A stretch of 13,325 nt of DNA from Bacteroidales bacterium. GTDB taxonomy: Bacteria > Bacteroidota > Bacteroidia > Bacteroidales > Bacteroidaceae. The notes beneath the pieces were generated by a model. It was not told the DNA's origin, searched no databases, and was given only the letters and a program-made list of their open reading frames with translations. Below are positions 1-6,921 of the stretch, one piece after another. The translations under genes and the position numbers were made by a program. Where the stretch lies: positions 1 through 13,325 of the forward strand of contig SFEK01000050.1 of the NCBI GenBank assembly GCA_004557285.1, read 5' to 3'. Positions within the stretch are counted from its first letter, which is position 1, and each line of letters starts with the position of its first letter.

Positions 1-37
1 GCAAACTCGTTTCCCCCCAATCATTATACATTATATA

Positions 38-1549
38 TTATAATTTGAAATCTACGCCAATGCCAATCACACGGTTGGTGCGAGTGAAACAGTCGGCGGT
101 GGGCAGTCCGCCCACTTCGTAGGTTTTCTTGTAATCGTCGTAGAGTGTCTGGAACCAGGCAGCATTCACCTTGATTTTTTCCGTAACGTTCACACCCACA
201 CCAAGCCCATACGAATAGGAGCTCACGTTGAAGCTGATGTCGTTCATGCCGTCGTCCTTGAAATCATATTGTGTGCGCTGCACACCGGCACTCACCTGAA
301 TGCGATGGTTGATGTCGTATTCAGCACCGAAGAGGTATTCGTTGGAGTCGCCCAGCATGTTTTTGGTGTATTGCTTGGTGTCTACGTCGAAATAATGGTG
401 ATAGCCCGCCATCACCCTCAACGAGGGCAATAGTTCATATTGAGCACCCACGGTGAGCATGGCTGGCGAGTCTTCTGCCACACGCTTGCCGTCGGCATAT
501 TTGTCGAGCATGCTGATACTCTTGGCGCTCTCGCTGTTGGCCGACTTGTTTTTCAGGCGCATCTTTGTCTTGAATTCGTATTTGGCGGCAAGGTTCAGGC
601 GGCCTGCCTTGTAGTCGATGCCGATGATGGGAGCCACGCCCCATCCCGTCTGGTCGCAGTTCAGTTCGATGTCTTGTGTCTGTACGCCCAATGCTGTAGC
701 TGCCGTGGCAGCGGCGGTGAGCTGGTCGCGGGCAGCGGTATTGCCCATTTGCTCCATCATGCCTGCATAATAGTTGAGGCTTGCGGCCAGTTCGGTGAAG
801 TGTTGTGAGGCATTGACCATTTGAGATTGACCGCCGTCGATGTGCTCGATGCTGATGTTTTTCACATAGCCATAATAGTTGGCCGAGCCATAGAGCAGGC
901 GCAAACCACCATACACCGACAGGTTGTCGTTGAGTTTGTAGGCACCACCCAGGGTGAAACCGTAATAATACTGTCGGCCACGCATGTACGAGTCGTAGGC
1001 ATAGCTGTTGCCCATGGCATGGTTGCCCATGCCCGGAATGCCTGCCGCTGCCAACTGCTGATACAGCTTGTTCACGCTTGGTGCGGCCAAGGCAGGGATG
1101 CCCGACACAATGCGCTCGAACGAACCGAGACCGTCGTCAAACTGGCATTTGCCGCCACCGCCGGTGATGGCGAAACCAAACTGCCAGCTCCAACGGCCCT
1201 TGTTCCATGCGGCCTGCACAGAGGGAATGATGGGCGCATCGGCATTGCCCTTGAAATGGTGGCTCTCGTTTCCGGGGTTTTCAGCGTTGAACACGAACAG
1301 CGGGAAGCGGCTGTCGATGGTTCTTGTCTGACGGGCATTCTGCAGATTCAACGAAAGGTGGAAGCCTTCGCCCAGGAAGATGACTCCTGCGGGGTTGCTA
1401 TAGACACCGTCGATGCCTATGGCACCATCGCGTGCAATGTTTCTGAGAAAGTGGATGTTCTGGTTGGTGTTTGTCAGTGTGCCGCCGGCTTGAGCGGCAA
1501 GGGCCATGGTCGTCAGCAACGACAGGCAAGCCATTTTTGCTATTTTCAT
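38..1549 (-). CDS. OmpP1/FadL/TodX-family outer-membrane channel
   Basis: Probable beta-barrel channel for hydrophobic or small organic compounds in the outer membrane (503 aa). The start is set at 1549 because residues 1-21 then form a clean signal peptide with an AQA cleavage site before GGTLTN; a 19-residue upstream extension to 1606 would overlap the promoter. The SNPAG motif at residues 51-55 near the mature N-terminus is typical of FadL-family proteins. The rest alternates aromatic and polar residues as in barrel strands, ending in VDFKL. Two Ala/Met-rich, helix-prone stretches (about 140-200 and 236-297) fit the large extracellular loops of FadL. A good Bacteroidetes promoter lies just upstream and the gene appears to be transcribed alone. 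Related proteins are often annotated as hemin receptor in Bacteroidetes; the substrate cannot be read from the sequence. Family call is fairly sure, substrate unknown. Confidence 0.82.
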   Translation of the reverse strand: MKIAKMACLSLLTTMALAAQAGGTLTNTNQNIHFLRNIARDGAIGIDGVYSNPAGVIFLGEGFHLSLNLQNARQTRTIDSRFPLFVFNAENPGNESHHFKGNADAPIIPSVQAAWNKGRWSWQFGFAITGGGGKCQFDDGLGSFERIVSGIPALAAPSVNKLYQQLAAAGIPGMGNHAMGNSYAYDSYMRGRQYYYGFTLGGAYKLNDNLSVYGGLRLLYGSANYYGYVKNISIEHIDGGQSQMVNASQHFTELAASLNYYAGMMEQMGNTAARDQLTAAATAATALGVQTQDIELNCDQTGWGVAPIIGIDYKAGRLNLAAKYEFKTKMRLKNKSANSESAKSISMLDKYADGKRVAEDSPAMLTVGAQYELLPSLRVMAGYHHYFDVDTKQYTKNMLGDSNEYLFGAEYDINHRIQVSAGVQRTQYDFKDDGMNDISFNVSSYSYGLGVGVNVTEKIKVNAAWFQTLYDDYKKTYEVGGLPTADCFTRTNRVIGIGVDFKL

Positions 1550-1575
1550 CTTAATTGTCTTTAAAAAATTGGTTG

Positions 1576-1609
1576 CAAAGGTAGGTAGATTGTTCTGAAT
1601 TTCCACAAT
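1576..1609 (-). promoter_or_regulatory. Promoter of the FadL-family gene
   Basis: Read on the minus strand, TACCTTTG (1576-1583) matches the Bacteroidetes -7 consensus TAnnTTTG. An ATTG at 1606-1609 sits upstream as a partial -33 (TTTG) element, with 22 bases between the TTG and the -7 box. The -7 box is 26 bases before the chosen ATG, which supports the start at 1549. Confidence 0.7.
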
Positions 1610-1646
1610 TGCACCATTCTCTTTTAATGTTTATTAATGATATAAT

Positions 1647-1683
1647 AAAAAAATGCTGCACAAATCGTATGAAATGTGCAGCA
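1647..1683 (-). terminator. Intrinsic terminator of the 7TM-HD gene
   Basis: On the minus strand, a perfect 9-bp stem TGCTGCACA/TGTGCAGCA (1675-1683 and 1654-1662) with a 12-base loop is followed by seven T (1647-1653). It lies about 30 bases after the stop codon at 1715, so it should separate this gene from the downstream FadL-family gene. Confidence 0.85.
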
Positions 1684-1714
1684 AATGGGTGTATGTCCTA
1701 CAACGAGCAGCAAT

Positions 1715-3760
1715 CTATTCCCGCTTTTTCAGTTCGGGATAGGTGGTGCGTGTGTGGTAGATGGCTTTCAGGCGTTCGGTGAGCACCTGTTTGGCCACGG
1801 CGATGTCGTGGAAGGTGATGGGGCAGGTGTGGAAATAGCCCTCTTCCACCTGCTGGTCGATGAGCTTGTTGACCAAGCCCGAGATGCTCTCTTCGGTATA
1901 TTCGGTCAGCGAGCGCGAAGCCGCCTCCACGGTGTCGGCCATCATCAGGATGGCCTGCTCGCGAGTGAAGGGGTCGGGCCCGGGGTAGGTAAACAGCGAG
2001 TCGTCTACCGGTTCGTCGGGATGCTCGTTCTTGTAGGAGATATAGAAATATTTGGTTTTTCCCATGCCATGGTGCGACTTGATGAAATCCTTGATCACAT
2101 TGGGCAGGTCGTGTTTTTCCGCCAGTTTCAGTCCGTCGGTCACATGACTGATCACGATTTGTGCCGCATCGATGCGCGACATTTTGTCGAGCGGGTTCAC
2201 GCCCACCTGGTTTTCTGTGAAGAAGGCCGGGTTTTTCATCTTTCCTATGTCGTGATACATGGCTCCTGTGCGCACCAGCTGCGCCTTGGCTCCAATCTTG
2301 TTGGCTATCTCTGCGGCAAGGTTGCTCACCATCACCGAGTGTTGGAAGGTGCCCGGGGCCACCTCGCTCAGCTGCCGCAGCAGGTCTTTGCTCGTGTTCG
2401 ACAGTTCGATGAGCGTCACGCTCGATATGAATCCGAAAGTCTTTTCGATGACCAACATCAGAGGATAGGCAAAGAGCAGCAGCACGCCGTTGACGGCAAA
2501 ATATTTGTAGATGCTGTTGTCCATGTCGTTGATGTCGTTGTCTTGCATCAGTTGCAGGGCAAGATAGATGGCACAGCTGCCGATGGTCACGAGCAGCGCC
2601 GTGCGGAACAGTTGTGCACGCTGCGAGAGTTCACGCAGCGAGTAGATGGCAATGAGGCCCGCCACGAGCTGCACGATGATGAACTCATACTGGTATTTCA
2701 CGGCGGCGGCACAGATGAGCACCATGGTGACATGCGCGATGAAAGCTGTTCTTGAGTCCATGAACACACGGATGAAGATGGGTGCGATGGAGAATGGCAG
2801 CACATACACGCTCAGCAGGTTGTGCTCCATCATGAGCGACACCAGCACGGGAAACAGTGTGATCATGGTATAGATCATGGTGATGCTGCGCGGCTTGTCG
2901 AGATAGTCGCGGCGGAACAGCGTGATGTAGGTGGAAAACAGCAGGATGAGAATACTCACAAAGAGCACCTGTCCGGCAATGGTCGAGGGGATGGCCGTCA
3001 CCGAGGCACTGCGCCGCTGTGTTTCCTTTTCAAACGAGTTGAGCACACGATAGGTATAGTCGTCCACGATTTCTCCCCTGTCGATGATTTTCTGTCCGCT
3101 GAGCACCATGCCGCTGGCCAGGGGAATGCCGCTCAGGATGTCGGCCTTCTCTGTTTCGCTGCGCTCCTCGTCGTAGGTCAGGTTGGGCAGGATATACTCG
3201 TTGAGGTTGCAACGCTGCAAGGCCGACCGCTCGGCGGCAATCTGCGGGTCGGCAAACAGTTTTTCATAGGCCGTCATGGTAGAGTAAAGACACACTATCC
3301 CGGTGCTGGCAGCGGTCTTGCCATTCACGATTCTGAGCATGGCGGTGGTGTCTTTGGCCACGACGGAATAGCGGGCCGCCTCCATGATGCCTTCCTGGTA
3401 GAGGCGGTGCAGGCGGTCGGCAATGAGGCTTACATATTGGAGCGGCAGTCCGGGAATGCCCTTTTTATAGGTGTTCAGGAATCGGGCCATTTGTTCGCGC
3501 TCCACCTGCGGGTCGTAATTATAATAAGGTTCAAAACAGCGCAGCGCACTGTCTTGTTCGGTTTTGATGGCTTTCTCCGTTTTGTAGATGGGAAAGTCAA
3601 ATTTGGCGATGAGCGAACCATACATCCACGGCTTGCCCACATCGTAGCGGAATTGCGGGCCGCTGTTGCGTGGCAGCACAGCCACGATAATGCCCACGGT
3701 AGCGACAACCAATGCTATTCTGGTGAGGGTATTTCCCCAATAATTTCTGCCTTTCATCAT
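1715..3760 (-). CDS. PgpH-like 7TM-HD (HDIG) membrane phosphodiesterase
   Basis: Membrane phosphodiesterase of the PgpH family, 681 aa; characterised members hydrolyse cyclic di-AMP. Order of parts: one transmembrane helix (about 12-29), a large extracytoplasmic domain (about 30-258), seven further hydrophobic helices between about 263 and 438, then a cytoplasmic HD domain. Metal-ligand candidates are all present: H474 (FQHSV), H503-D504 in YHDIGK, H539, H563-H564 (SHHGMG) and D609 (MMADTVEA), the set expected of the two-metal PgpH enzymes. The start ATG at 3760 is followed at once by a second ATG; AGGAAC lies just upstream. The gene stands alone between its promoter and terminator, divergent from gltX. 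The fold and HD site are certain; c-di-AMP as substrate is inferred from the family. Confidence 0.9.
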   Translation of the reverse strand: MMKGRNYWGNTLTRIALVVATVGIIVAVLPRNSGPQFRYDVGKPWMYGSLIAKFDFPIYKTEKAIKTEQDSALRCFEPYYNYDPQVEREQMARFLNTYKKGIPGLPLQYVSLIADRLHRLYQEGIMEAARYSVVAKDTTAMLRIVNGKTAASTGIVCLYSTMTAYEKLFADPQIAAERSALQRCNLNEYILPNLTYDEERSETEKADILSGIPLASGMVLSGQKIIDRGEIVDDYTYRVLNSFEKETQRRSASVTAIPSTIAGQVLFVSILILLFSTYITLFRRDYLDKPRSITMIYTMITLFPVLVSLMMEHNLLSVYVLPFSIAPIFIRVFMDSRTAFIAHVTMVLICAAAVKYQYEFIIVQLVAGLIAIYSLRELSQRAQLFRTALLVTIGSCAIYLALQLMQDNDINDMDNSIYKYFAVNGVLLLFAYPLMLVIEKTFGFISSVTLIELSNTSKDLLRQLSEVAPGTFQHSVMVSNLAAEIANKIGAKAQLVRTGAMYHDIGKMKNPAFFTENQVGVNPLDKMSRIDAAQIVISHVTDGLKLAEKHDLPNVIKDFIKSHHGMGKTKYFYISYKNEHPDEPVDDSLFTYPGPDPFTREQAILMMADTVEAASRSLTEYTEESISGLVNKLIDQQVEEGYFHTCPITFHDIAVAKQVLTERLKAIYHTRTTYPELKKRE

Positions 3761-3802
3761 GCTCTTGTTCCTGTTTTTTCGCTGTTCATCTATTTTGCCC
3801 TG

Positions 3803-3836
3803 CGAAAATAAGAAAAAAATACGTTACTTTTCCAAA
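3803..3836 (-). promoter_or_regulatory. Promoter of the 7TM-HD gene
   Basis: On the minus strand, TATTTTCG (3803-3810) differs by one base from TAnnTTTG, and a perfect TTTG -33 element lies at 3833-3836, 22 bases upstream of it. The same 22-base spacing is seen at the FadL-family promoter. Confidence 0.55.
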
Positions 3837-3843
3837 AATGTTG

Positions 3844-3851
3844 TAATTTTG
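3844..3851 (+). promoter_or_regulatory. -7 element of the gltX-waaA promoter
   Basis: TAATTTTG is an exact TAnnTTTG match, 31 bases before the gltX ATG. No convincing TTTG lies at the expected -33 distance, only TTAC and T-rich sequence. The box is back to back with the divergent promoter at 3803-3836. Confidence 0.6.
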
Positions 3852-3882
3852 CACAAAATTTCATCTTATTTTTATTATAAGG

Positions 3883-5400
3883 ATGGCAGAAAGGAAAGTA
3901 AGGGTGCGTTTTGCACCAAGTCCCACAGGGGCGTTGCATATCGGCGGTGTGCGCACCGCATTGTACAATTACCTTTTCGCACGCCAGCACGGTGGCGAAT
4001 TTGTTTTCAGAATCGAGGACACCGATTCCACACGTTTTGTGCCCGGTGCCGAGGAGTATATCATCGAGTCGTTCAAGTGGCTCGGCATCAAGTTTGACGA
4101 GGGGGTGAGCTATGGTGGCAGCCATGGACCCTATCGCCAGAGTGAGCGCCGCTCCATCTACAAGAAATATGTGGAGCAGTTGCTGGCCGAGGACAAGGCC
4201 TACATCGCCTTCGACACTCCCGAGGAACTTGAGGCCAAGCGTGCCGAGGTGAAAAACTTCCAGTATGACGCCCACACCCGTGGCATGATGCGCAATTCGC
4301 TCACCATGCCTGCCGACGAGGTGGAGCAGCTCATTGCCGACGGCAACCAGTATGTGGTGCGCTTCAAGATAGAGCCGGGCGAGGACATCCATGTCAACGA
4401 CATGATACGCGGCGATGTGGTCATCAAGAGCGACATCCTCGACGACAAGGTGCTCTTCAAGAGTGCCGACGAGTTGCCCACCTATCATCTGGCCAACATC
4501 GTCGATGACCATCTCATGGAAATCACCCATGTCATCCGTGGCGAAGAGTGGTTGCCCAGTGCTCCCTTGCATGTGCTGCTCTACCGTGCCTTTGGCTGGC
4601 AAGACACCATGCCCCGTTTTGCCCACCTGCCGTTGCTGCTCAAGCCCGACGGCAAGGGAAAATTGAGCAAGCGCGACGGCGACCGTCTGGGATTCCCTGT
4701 GTTCCCGCTCGAATGGCACGACCCCAAGACTGGCGAGGTGTCAAGCGGATTTCGTGAACAGGGCTATTTCCCCGAGGCGGTCATCAATTTCCTCGCTTTG
4801 CTGGGATGGAACCCCGGCACGGAGCAGGAACTGTTCAGTCTGGACGAACTGGTGGAGCAGTTTGACATTGCCAAGTGCAGCAAGGCAGGTGCCCGTTTCG
4901 ACTATCAGAAAGGCATCTGGTTCAACCACGAATATATCCTCAAGAAGAGCAACGAAGAGATAGCTCAACTCTTTGCACCCTTTGTGGCAGGCAACGGTGT
5001 TGACGAACCCATGGAGCGCGTGCGCCAGGTGGTGGCCATGATGAAAGACCGTGTCAACTTTGTCAAGGAACTGTGGCCCCTGTGTTCGTTCTTCTTCATT
5101 CCGCCCACGGAATATGACGAGAAGACGGTGCGCAAACGCTGGAAAGCTGACTCTGCCGTGGTGATGTCCGAATTGGCCGACCTGCTTGCACAGCTCGACG
5201 ACTTCTCCATTGCGCATCAGGAGCATGAAGTGATGGCGTGGGTAGAACGCCGTGGCTACAAACTGGGTGATGTGATGAATGCCTTCCGTCTGGCGCTTGT
5301 CGGCATCGGCAAGGGGCCCGGTATGTTTGACATCAGTGCCTTCCTGGGCAAGGACGAAACGCTGCGACGCCTGCGCAAGGCCATTGATACATTAAAATAA
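3883..5400 (+). CDS. gltX: Glutamyl-tRNA synthetase (class I)
   Basis: Charges tRNA-Glu with glutamate in the cytoplasm; 505 aa, the normal length for the family. The class I signatures are present: the HIGH-type motif as HIGG at residues 19-22 within APSPTGALHIGG, and the KMSKS-type motif as KLSKR at 260-264. FRIEDTD at about 43-49 and the GEEWLPS region before KLSKR are also characteristic. The C-terminal anticodon-binding part (about 330-505) is complete. The ATG at 3883 directly precedes the conserved N-terminal strand (KVRVRFAPSPTG) and no earlier start is plausible. Its TAA is followed after 12 bases by the GTG of waaA with no terminator between, so the two are very probably co-transcribed. 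Confidence 0.97.
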   Translation: MAERKVRVRFAPSPTGALHIGGVRTALYNYLFARQHGGEFVFRIEDTDSTRFVPGAEEYIIESFKWLGIKFDEGVSYGGSHGPYRQSERRSIYKKYVEQLLAEDKAYIAFDTPEELEAKRAEVKNFQYDAHTRGMMRNSLTMPADEVEQLIADGNQYVVRFKIEPGEDIHVNDMIRGDVVIKSDILDDKVLFKSADELPTYHLANIVDDHLMEITHVIRGEEWLPSAPLHVLLYRAFGWQDTMPRFAHLPLLLKPDGKGKLSKRDGDRLGFPVFPLEWHDPKTGEVSSGFREQGYFPEAVINFLALLGWNPGTEQELFSLDELVEQFDIAKCSKAGARFDYQKGIWFNHEYILKKSNEEIAQLFAPFVAGNGVDEPMERVRQVVAMMKDRVNFVKELWPLCSFFFIPPTEYDEKTVRKRWKADSAVVMSELADLLAQLDDFSIAHQEHEVMAWVERRGYKLGDVMNAFRLALVGIGKGPGMFDISAFLGKDETLRRLRKAIDTLK

Positions 5401-5412
5401 ATCGCGAAAGCC

Positions 5413-6624
5413 GTGTACGAGATCATCATCAACATCTATGCCCTGTGTGTGGCGGTGGCCAGTCGTTTCAACGACAAGGTGCGCAAGATGTGGCGTGGCG
5501 AGCACGAGGCTTTCCGCCTGTTGAGGGACAAGGTGCAGCCGGGCGCAAAGTATGTCTGGTTTCATGCTGCCTCGCTGGGCGAGTTTGAGCAAGGCCGCCC
5601 CATCATCGAGCGACTGAGGCAGCAGCATCCCGAATATAAGATTCTGCTCACCTTCTTCTCGCCGTCGGGCTATGAGGTGCGGAAAAACTATCAGGGGGCA
5701 GACATCATTTGCTATCTGCCCCTCGACACTTGGCGCAATGCCCGCAGGTTTCTCAACTTGGTGCATCCCTGCCAGGCCTTCTTCATCAAGTATGAGTTCT
5801 GGTGGAACTATCTGCACATCCTGAAACGCCGCGGAGTGCCGGTGTATAGCGTGAGCAGCATCTTCCGCCCCAACCAGGTGTTCTTCCGCTGGTATGGCCG
5901 CCGTTACAGTGATGTGCTACGGTGTTTCACCCGCTTCTTCGTGCAGAATGAAACCAGCCGCCAACTGTTGGCGCAATTGGGCATCACCAATGTGGACATC
6001 ACGGGCGATACCCGTTTCGACCGTGTGCTGCAAATCAAGCAGCAGGCCAAGCATCTGCCTCTTGTCGAGGCTTTCAGTCAGCAGCACAAGGTGTTTGTGG
6101 CTGGTAGCAGTTGGCCGCCCGACGAGGATATCTTCATCAGTTTCTTCAACCGTCATCCCGACTGGAAACTCATCATTGCCCCTCATGTCATCGGCGAGGA
6201 CCATCTCAAGCAAATCCTGTCCAAACTGCAGGGCAGGGCAGTGCGCTATACTGAGGCCAGCGAGACAAGTGCCCGTGAGGCTCGCTGCATGATCATCGAC
6301 TGTTTCGGACTGTTGTCGAGCATCTACGGTTATGGTCATGTGGCCTATGTCGGGGGTGGCTTTGGCGTGGGCATCCACAATGTGCTCGAGGCGGCGGTGT
6401 GGAATGTTCCTGTGATATTCGGTCCCAACAACCAGCGTTTTCAGGAAGCTCAAGACTTGTTGGCATCGGGCGGTGGAAAGCAAATCTCCGACTATGCCGG
6501 GTTTGAGCACATCATGTGTGCCTATATGGCCGACGATGCGCTGCGTGTGGCCGACGGTGCGAAGGCGGGCGACTATGTGCGCAGCAAGGCCGGTTCGACC
6601 GACAAAATCATTGCTTCGATATAA
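5413..6624 (+). CDS. waaA: 3-deoxy-D-manno-octulosonic acid (Kdo) transferase
   Basis: WaaA/KdtA transfers Kdo from CMP-Kdo to the lipid A precursor at the inner face of the cytoplasmic membrane, the first step of LPS core assembly. The protein has 403 aa. A hydrophobic N-terminal anchor (about 1-17) precedes the N-terminal domain with HAASLGEFEQGRP (51-63), in which E57 fits the catalytic base of the family. The GT-B C-terminal domain carries GGGFGVGIHNVLEAA at 314-328 and GPNNQRFQEA shortly after, the nucleotide-sugar site. The start is GTG at 5413: it gives the usual WaaA N-terminus (MYEIIINIYAL), and the only codons upstream before an in-frame stop are ATC GCG AAA GCC. It lies 12 bases after gltX and in the same frame, and is ended by a hairpin terminator. 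Confidence 0.95.
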   Translation: MYEIIINIYALCVAVASRFNDKVRKMWRGEHEAFRLLRDKVQPGAKYVWFHAASLGEFEQGRPIIERLRQQHPEYKILLTFFSPSGYEVRKNYQGADIICYLPLDTWRNARRFLNLVHPCQAFFIKYEFWWNYLHILKRRGVPVYSVSSIFRPNQVFFRWYGRRYSDVLRCFTRFFVQNETSRQLLAQLGITNVDITGDTRFDRVLQIKQQAKHLPLVEAFSQQHKVFVAGSSWPPDEDIFISFFNRHPDWKLIIAPHVIGEDHLKQILSKLQGRAVRYTEASETSAREARCMIIDCFGLLSSIYGYGHVAYVGGGFGVGIHNVLEAAVWNVPVIFGPNNQRFQEAQDLLASGGGKQISDYAGFEHIMCAYMADDALRVADGAKAGDYVRSKAGSTDKIIASI

Positions 6625-6635
6625 GCAAACAGCAA

Positions 6636-6667
6636 GGGGGTGTCAAGGGATGCCCCCCTGTTTTTTC
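6636..6667 (+). terminator. Intrinsic terminator of gltX-waaA
   Basis: GGGGG TGTC (6636-6644) pairs with GATG CCCCC (6649-6657) around an AAGG loop: nine pairs, two of them G-T. CTG and six T follow. It begins 12 bases after the waaA stop codon. Confidence 0.85.
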
Positions 6668-6889
6668 TATTGCAGTTTTTTTCCTGAAGATTCCACCAAT
6701 CTTCTTTTATTTTCTTCATAGGATTTGGGACTATTGTCATTGTTGCTTTGTTATAAAAATAAATGGTCATCGACCTGTCGATGCAAAAGTAGTGTTTTCA
6801 ATCAATGACATGAATATTCGTCGATAAATCTTAAAACATTTGTCATCTGTTCTTTAATGGCTGTTCATGCCATTGTAACATGCAGTGCC
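6668..6889. other. Intergenic control region upstream of the TonB receptor
   Basis: No convincing gene lies between the waaA terminator and the receptor promoter. The region is AT-rich. It holds a perfect inverted repeat (7-base arms CATCGAC/GTCGATG, 2-base spacer, 6768-6783), a minus-strand -7-like box TACTTTTG (6784-6791) with no gene to serve, and period-11 repeats (6840-6879) next to the receptor promoter. Confidence 0.5.
6840..6879 (+). promoter_or_regulatory. Candidate activator-binding direct repeats (PhoB-type layout)
   Basis: Four 7-mers start every 11 bases at 6840, 6851, 6862 and 6873: TTGTCAT, TCTTTAA, TGTTCAT and TTGTAAC, each followed by 4 bases. Against the PHO-box half-site CTGTCAT they match 6, 2, 4 and 4 of 7 positions, so the second is weak. 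The array ends exactly 10 bases before the -7 box, the placement of a PHO box in enterobacterial promoters. The layout is seen in the sequence; the regulator is inferred. Confidence 0.35.
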
Positions 6890-6897
6890 TACCTTTG
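6890..6897 (+). promoter_or_regulatory. -7 element of the TonB receptor/lipoprotein promoter
   Basis: TACCTTTG is an exact TAnnTTTG match, 24 bases before the receptor ATG. No TTTG -33 element lies 19-23 bases upstream, which is what an activator-dependent promoter would look like. Confidence 0.65.
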
Positions 6898-6921
6898 CAG
6901 CGGATTTAAAGCATAGTAAGA

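Noticed and set aside
1550..1606. Upstream start for the FadL-family protein at 1606
   Set aside because: The extension would overlap the -7 promoter box at 1576-1583 and bury the signal peptide behind 19 non-hydrophobic residues.
1676..3811. Long plus-strand reading frames (359 and 329 codons) opposite the 7TM-HD gene
   Set aside because: Antisense to a well-supported gene, low complexity rich in His, Val and Gly, no recognisable domain; an artefact of codon bias on the other strand.
3790..4719. Minus-strand 309-codon frame opposite gltX
   Set aside because: Runs through the divergent promoter region and antisense to gltX, with no recognisable motif.
6573..6770. Small minus-strand frame of 65 codons with a TACTTTTG box 14 bases upstream
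   Set aside because: Overlaps the waaA 3' end and its terminator, has no -33 element and no recognisable protein; the -7-like box is probably chance in AT-rich DNA.
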